8,213 nucleotides of DNA, from the NCBI GenBank assembly GCA_023413275.1, contig JAEZPX010000176.1, positions 1-8,213 of the forward strand, in the 5' to 3' direction. The notes under the pieces were generated by a model, which was not told the origin of the DNA, did no database searches, and saw only the letters and a program-made list of their open reading frames with translations. Both the position numbers and the translations under genes were made by a program. Each line of letters starts with the position of its first letter. The stretch's first letter is position 1. Below are positions 4,843 to 8,213 of the stretch, piece by piece. This stretch comes from Bacillota bacterium. GTDB lineage: Bacteria > Bacillota > Clostridia > Lachnospirales > Anaerotignaceae.

Positions 4843-6353
4843 GCAACATAAATCAGACGGAAATTATTTCTGTTTTAAAAAGTGAAATAGAAGATTATGA
4901 AGTAAAAACAACGGTAAAGGAAACCGGAACCCTAATCCGCATTGGAGATGGCATTGCCAGTGTTTATGGATTGGATCAAGCGATGTACGGAGAATTGGTT
5001 GAATTTGAAACCGGTGTTCGAGGGATCGTTCAGAATTTAGAATCAAAATCAGTAGGCTGTATTTTATTGGGTTCTGATTACGGTTTGGCAGAAGGCGCAA
5101 AGGTAACCAGAACGAAAAAAAGAGCAGGTGTGCCGGTTTCAAACAAATTAATTGGCCGTGTTGTAAACGCTTTGGGAAGTCCTATAGATGGAAAAGGCCC
5201 CATAGAAGCAGAGGATTATTTCCCTATTGAGAACGTAGCTCCCGGTGTCTGCACCAGAAAACCGGTAACAGTTCCCCTACAGACGGGAATTTTGGCTATT
5301 GACTCTATGTTTCCCATTGGCAGAGGACAGCGTGAGCTAATCATTGGGGACCGTCAGACGGGCAAAACATCTATTGCAATGGATACCATTTTAAATCAAA
5401 AAGGGCAGGATGTAATCTGTATCTATGTTGCCATTGGACAAAAGTCATCTACAGTTGCCAAGCTGGTGAATACTTTGAACAAACATGGTGCAATGGACTA
5501 TTCCATTGTAGTTTCTTCTCCCGCCAGTGATCTGGCATCATTGCAATATATTGCTCCCTATGCGGGGACTGCCATGGCAGAATATTTCATGAAGCAAGGG
5601 AAAGATGTTTTGATTGTTTATGATGACCTATCAAAGCATGCTGTAGCTTATCGTACCATGTCCTTGTTGTTGGAGAGATCTCCTGGTAGAGAAGCATATC
5701 CCGGAGACGTTTTTTATCTCCATTCCAGACTATTGGAGCGTTCTTGCCGATTGGATGAAGCTTATGGAGGCGGTTCTATTACAGCACTTCCTATTATCGA
5801 AACGTTAGCGGGGGATGTATCGGCTTTCATACCCACGAATGTAATTTCCATTACAGATGGTCAAATCTTTCTGGAAAGCGAACTGTTTTTTGCAGGAAAT
5901 CGTCCTGCTGTAAATATTGGACTTAGTGTTTCTCGTGTTGGTGGTGCGGCGCAGACAAAAGCCATGAAAAAGGCTGTTGGAAGCCTTCGAATTGATCTTG
6001 CGCAGTATAGAGAGATGGAAGTATTTACTCAGTTTGCCTCTGATTTGGATAAAACAACTAAAGAATTGCTGGAGCATGGCAAACATCAGATGGAATTGCT
6101 GAAGCAACCATTATCTAAGCCATTGCCACTCCATGAGCAGGTAATTTTATTGGTCTCTGCAAATCATAAAGTGTTTTTGGATGTACCAATGAAGGAGATG
6201 AAAACCTTCCGCAGTGATTTAATTGATTATTTTAAAGCAAAATACAGTCAAATTATTCAGGAGATTGATGACACAAAAGTACTTAGTGATGAATGTGCTG
6301 AGCAGATTGTAAACGCAGCAAAGGAATTTAAAAAATATAGAGGAGAACGGTAG
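4839..6353 (+). CDS. atpA: F1Fo ATP synthase subunit alpha
   Basis: A 504-residue protein of standard alpha length. Domains in order are an N-terminal beta barrel (to about 95), the nucleotide-binding domain and a C-terminal helical bundle. Walker A is GDRQTGKT at 170-177, Walker B-like VLIVYDD at 257-263, PGREAYPGDVFYLHSRLLER follows at 282-301, and SVSRVGGAAQ at 363-372 includes the arginine finger R366 that reaches the beta catalytic site. Alpha binds nucleotide without catalysis and alternates with beta in the hexamer. The chosen TTG start gives MSNINQTEII, matching the usual N-terminus better than the extension from GTG 4830. The start overlaps the atpH stop. Downstream, 56 bp with a small hairpin leads to atpG. 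Confidence 0.97.
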   Translation: MSNINQTEIISVLKSEIEDYEVKTTVKETGTLIRIGDGIASVYGLDQAMYGELVEFETGVRGIVQNLESKSVGCILLGSDYGLAEGAKVTRTKKRAGVPVSNKLIGRVVNALGSPIDGKGPIEAEDYFPIENVAPGVCTRKPVTVPLQTGILAIDSMFPIGRGQRELIIGDRQTGKTSIAMDTILNQKGQDVICIYVAIGQKSSTVAKLVNTLNKHGAMDYSIVVSSPASDLASLQYIAPYAGTAMAEYFMKQGKDVLIVYDDLSKHAVAYRTMSLLLERSPGREAYPGDVFYLHSRLLERSCRLDEAYGGGSITALPIIETLAGDVSAFIPTNVISITDGQIFLESELFFAGNRPAVNIGLSVSRVGGAAQTKAMKKAVGSLRIDLAQYREMEVFTQFASDLDKTTKELLEHGKHQMELLKQPLSKPLPLHEQVILLVSANHKVFLDVPMKEMKTFRSDLIDYFKAKYSQIIQEIDDTKVLSDECAEQIVNAAKEFKKYRGER

Positions 6354-6381
6354 TTTATCGTGGGCTTCTTTAGTACGGATA

Positions 6382-6397
6382 GGTGCCTCTGGGCATC
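6382..6397 (+). other. Small hairpin just before the atpG ribosome binding site
   Basis: Positions 6382-6387 can pair with 6392-6397 around a TCTG loop (six pairs, one G-U). It has no T run, so it is not a terminator, and ends two bases before GGAGG. It might affect atpG translation or transcript processing, or be chance. Confidence 0.3.
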
Positions 6398-6399
6398 GT

Positions 6400-6404
6400 G
6401 GAGG
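6400..6404 (+). promoter_or_regulatory. Ribosome binding site setting the atpG start
   Basis: GGAGG lies 5 bases before ATG 6410. The frame stays open upstream to a start-like codon at 6383, but that extension carries no ribosome binding site and is absent from usual gamma N-termini. Confidence 0.8.
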
Positions 6405-6409
6405 TTAAT

Positions 6410-7282
6410 ATGGCTAATGCGAGAGAAATCCGGTCCAGAATCAAAAGTATACAGGATATTATGAAGATAACAAATGCCATGTATCTGATTTCATCGTCAA
6501 AATTAAAAAAAGCAAGGAAAAGCCTGCAAGCAACCCATCCATATTTTGAGGCACTCCAAGATACTATTTATGATATTTTGGTTCGTGCCCCGCATGTAAA
6601 CTCTGTTTATTTTAGAAGGAATGATCATATTCCTATGGAGGAGAGAAATATTGGATATTTAGTTGTGACTGCGGATAAGGGACTGGCAGGAGCATACAAT
6701 CATAATGTGATTAAAAAAGCAGAAGAAGAAATGAGTAAAGGCGGAAAGAATTCACTTTTTTTGATTGGTCAGGTTGGAAGACAGTATTTTATGCGAAAAG
6801 GACAGGCGGCAGACTGTGAGTTTTTGTATATTGCCCAAGAACCTACTCTATATCGTGCCCAAATGATTTCGGAAACAATTATGGAATTGTTTGAAAATGG
6901 GCATCTGGATGATGTGTATGTCATTTATACAGAAATGATTACACCGATGAAATCAGAGGTAAAAATGATAAAGCTTCTTCCACTGGAGCGGAAGAAGTTT
7001 GAACAAAGAAAAATGGGATATCCCCATGCATTGTTTGATCCCTCTCCTGAAATTGTAATGCAGAAATTAGTACCTAACTATTTAAAGGGCCTGCTATTTG
7101 GTGTCTTGGTGGAGTCCTTCTCCAGCGAGCAGAATGCAAGAATGACTGCTATGGAGGCCGCTACAAAAAGCGCTAAGGATATGCTGAGAAATTTGGAGTT
7201 GCAGTATAATAGGGCTAGGCAGGCGGCAATAACACAAGAGATTACAGAAATCGTCGGTGGGGCGAAAAGCTTGAAAAAATAG
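6410..7282 (+). CDS. atpG: F1Fo ATP synthase subunit gamma
   Basis: A 290-residue protein of normal gamma length. The N-terminal helix MANAREIRSRIKSIQDIMKI.NAM is the conserved part of the rotor coiled coil. The central Rossmann-like domain has YLVVTADKGLAGAYN (83-97, usually DRGLCGGFN), and the C-terminal helix holds SFSSEQNARMTAMEAAT and YNRARQAAITQEITEIVGGA, the second strand of the coiled coil and the most conserved region. Gamma is the central shaft that rotates inside alpha3beta3 and couples it to the c ring. There is no cysteine-bearing regulatory insert of chloroplast type. It lies 23 bp upstream of atpD. Confidence 0.97.
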   Translation: MANAREIRSRIKSIQDIMKITNAMYLISSSKLKKARKSLQATHPYFEALQDTIYDILVRAPHVNSVYFRRNDHIPMEERNIGYLVVTADKGLAGAYNHNVIKKAEEEMSKGGKNSLFLIGQVGRQYFMRKGQAADCEFLYIAQEPTLYRAQMISETIMELFENGHLDDVYVIYTEMITPMKSEVKMIKLLPLERKKFEQRKMGYPHALFDPSPEIVMQKLVPNYLKGLLFGVLVESFSSEQNARMTAMEAATKSAKDMLRNLELQYNRARQAAITQEITEIVGGAKSLKK

Positions 7283-7305
7283 AGGAAAGGGGAACAGATA
7301 ACAGT

Positions 7306-8213
7306 ATGGATAACGGGAAAATTCTACAGGTTTTAGGGCCTGTTGTTGATGTTGAATTTGAAAGCGGCAAGCTGCCCAATATTAAAGATGCGCTGGAAGT
7401 ATATATGGAAGGTAAGCGGCTGGTAATGGAAGTTGCCAGTCATATCGGCAATGGCATTGTACGTTGCATAATGCTTGCATCAAGTGAAGGCTTAACAAAG
7501 GGGATGGAGGTTATACAAACGGGAGCATGCATTAAGGTACCCGTTGGAAAACAAACCCTTGGACGGATGTTTAATGTTTTAGGTGATGTAATAGATAATG
7601 GTGAGCCTGTGGCTGGGGAGGAAAAGTGGAAAATTCACAGAGATCCTCCCAGTTTTGCAGAGCAAAGTCCTGTTGTAGAAATTCTAGAGACAGGTATTAA
7701 GGTAATCGACTTGCTGGCGCCCTACGCTAAGGGTGGAAAAATTGGTCTTTTTGGTGGTGCCGGTGTAGGAAAAACAGTACTCATACAAGAACTGATTCGA
7801 AATATAGCAACGGAACATGGTGGATATTCCATTTTTACCGGTGTTGGCGAGCGATCACGAGAGGGCAATGACCTTTGGCGTGAAATGAAAGAATCAGGAG
7901 TTATCAGCAAAACGGCATTGGTGTTTGGACAAATGAATGAGCCACCCGGTTCTCGTATGCGTGTCGCCCAGACAGGTCTTACCATGGCTGAATATTTCAG
8001 AGACAAGGAAAATCAAGATGTGCTTCTGTTTATTGATAATATTTTCCGCTTTGTGCAGGCAGGTTCTGAGGTATCAGCATTGCTGGGCCGTATGCCTTCT
8101 GCAGTGGGTTATCAACCAACACTGGCAAATGAAGTTGGAGAGTTGCAAGAGAGAATTACATCAACCAAAAATGGTTCTATTACATCAGTTCAGGCAGTAT
8201 ATGTGCCTGCAGA
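7306..8213 (+). CDS. atpD: F1Fo ATP synthase subunit beta, N-terminal 302 residues (3' truncated)
   Basis: Begins MDNGKILQVLGPVVDVEF, the classic beta N-terminus, and runs off the window end without a stop (302 codons plus 2 bases). Visible catalytic parts are Walker A GGAGVGKT at 150-157 with K156 and T157, GERSREGND at 181-189 with the catalytic glutamate E182 and R183, Walker B VLLFIDNIFRF at 239-249 with D244, and GRMPSAVGYQPTLA.E. starting at 261. These form the site of ATP synthesis and hydrolysis. The DELSEED region that meets gamma lies beyond the window. AAGGGG at 7287-7292 is the nearest ribosome binding site, 13 bases before ATG, longer than elsewhere in the operon. No other in-frame start fits better. 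atpC (epsilon) would be expected next. Confidence 0.97.
   Translation, partial: MDNGKILQVLGPVVDVEFESGKLPNIKDALEVYMEGKRLVMEVASHIGNGIVRCIMLASSEGLTKGMEVIQTGACIKVPVGKQTLGRMFNVLGDVIDNGEPVAGEEKWKIHRDPPSFAEQSPVVEILETGIKVIDLLAPYAKGGKIGLFGGAGVGKTVLIQELIRNIATEHGGYSIFTGVGERSREGNDLWREMKESGVISKTALVFGQMNEPPGSRMRVAQTGLTMAEYFRDKENQDVLLFIDNIFRFVQAGSEVSALLGRMPSAVGYQPTLANEVGELQERITSTKNGSITSVQAVYVPA

Noticed and set aside
7722..8006. Minus-strand 94-codon open frame in atpD
   Set aside because: It lies opposite the conserved Walker A to Walker B region of beta and has no ribosome binding site.

Overview
The window is AT-rich, has strong AGGAGG-type ribosome binding sites before almost every gene, and every supported gene lies on the + strand. 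Together with the gene order and the protein sequences, this points to a low-GC Gram-positive anaerobe of the Clostridia. The short AtpE proteins resemble what I recall of Lachnospiraceae-like lineages; that placement is a recollection, not a search result.

Left part (1-1633): the 3' end of a superfamily 1 helicase of the HelD/UvrD type, an acyl carrier protein whose start overlaps the helicase stop (ATGA), and a 74-residue HMA-fold protein that has lost its CxxC metal site. Each is tightly spaced with its own Shine-Dalgarno sequence. The unit ends at a perfect 15-bp hairpin terminator (1594-1626).

Middle part (1634-2610): an AT-rich gap of nearly 400 bases with two good sigma-A-like promoters, followed by an unrecognised 159-residue membrane protein with an excellent ribosome binding site. 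This gene sits where atpI often sits but does not look like AtpI. A further 123 bp separates it from atpB.

Right part (2611-8213): an F1Fo ATP synthase operon in the classical order atpB (a), atpE (c, two tandem copies), atpF (b), atpH (delta), atpA (alpha), atpG (gamma), atpD (beta, cut by the window end). The stator genes are translationally coupled: atpF/atpH overlap by ATGA, and atpH/atpA by TTGA with a TTG start for alpha. The c subunits differ at only 2 of 74 residues although about a third of their codons differ. They carry Glu56 but lack the Gln and the Ser/Thr of Na+-type c rings, so H+ coupling is the better guess. The products form one membrane rotary enzyme: a and the c ring carry ions, b and delta form the stator, gamma is the rotor shaft, and alpha/beta make or hydrolyse ATP.

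Most of the window is ordinary housekeeping. The parts worth a second look are the duplicated c gene, the unusual residues in a and c, the unknown gene ahead of atpB, and the helicase-ACP-HMA trio. I saw no convincing mobile element, CRISPR array, tRNA or rRNA.
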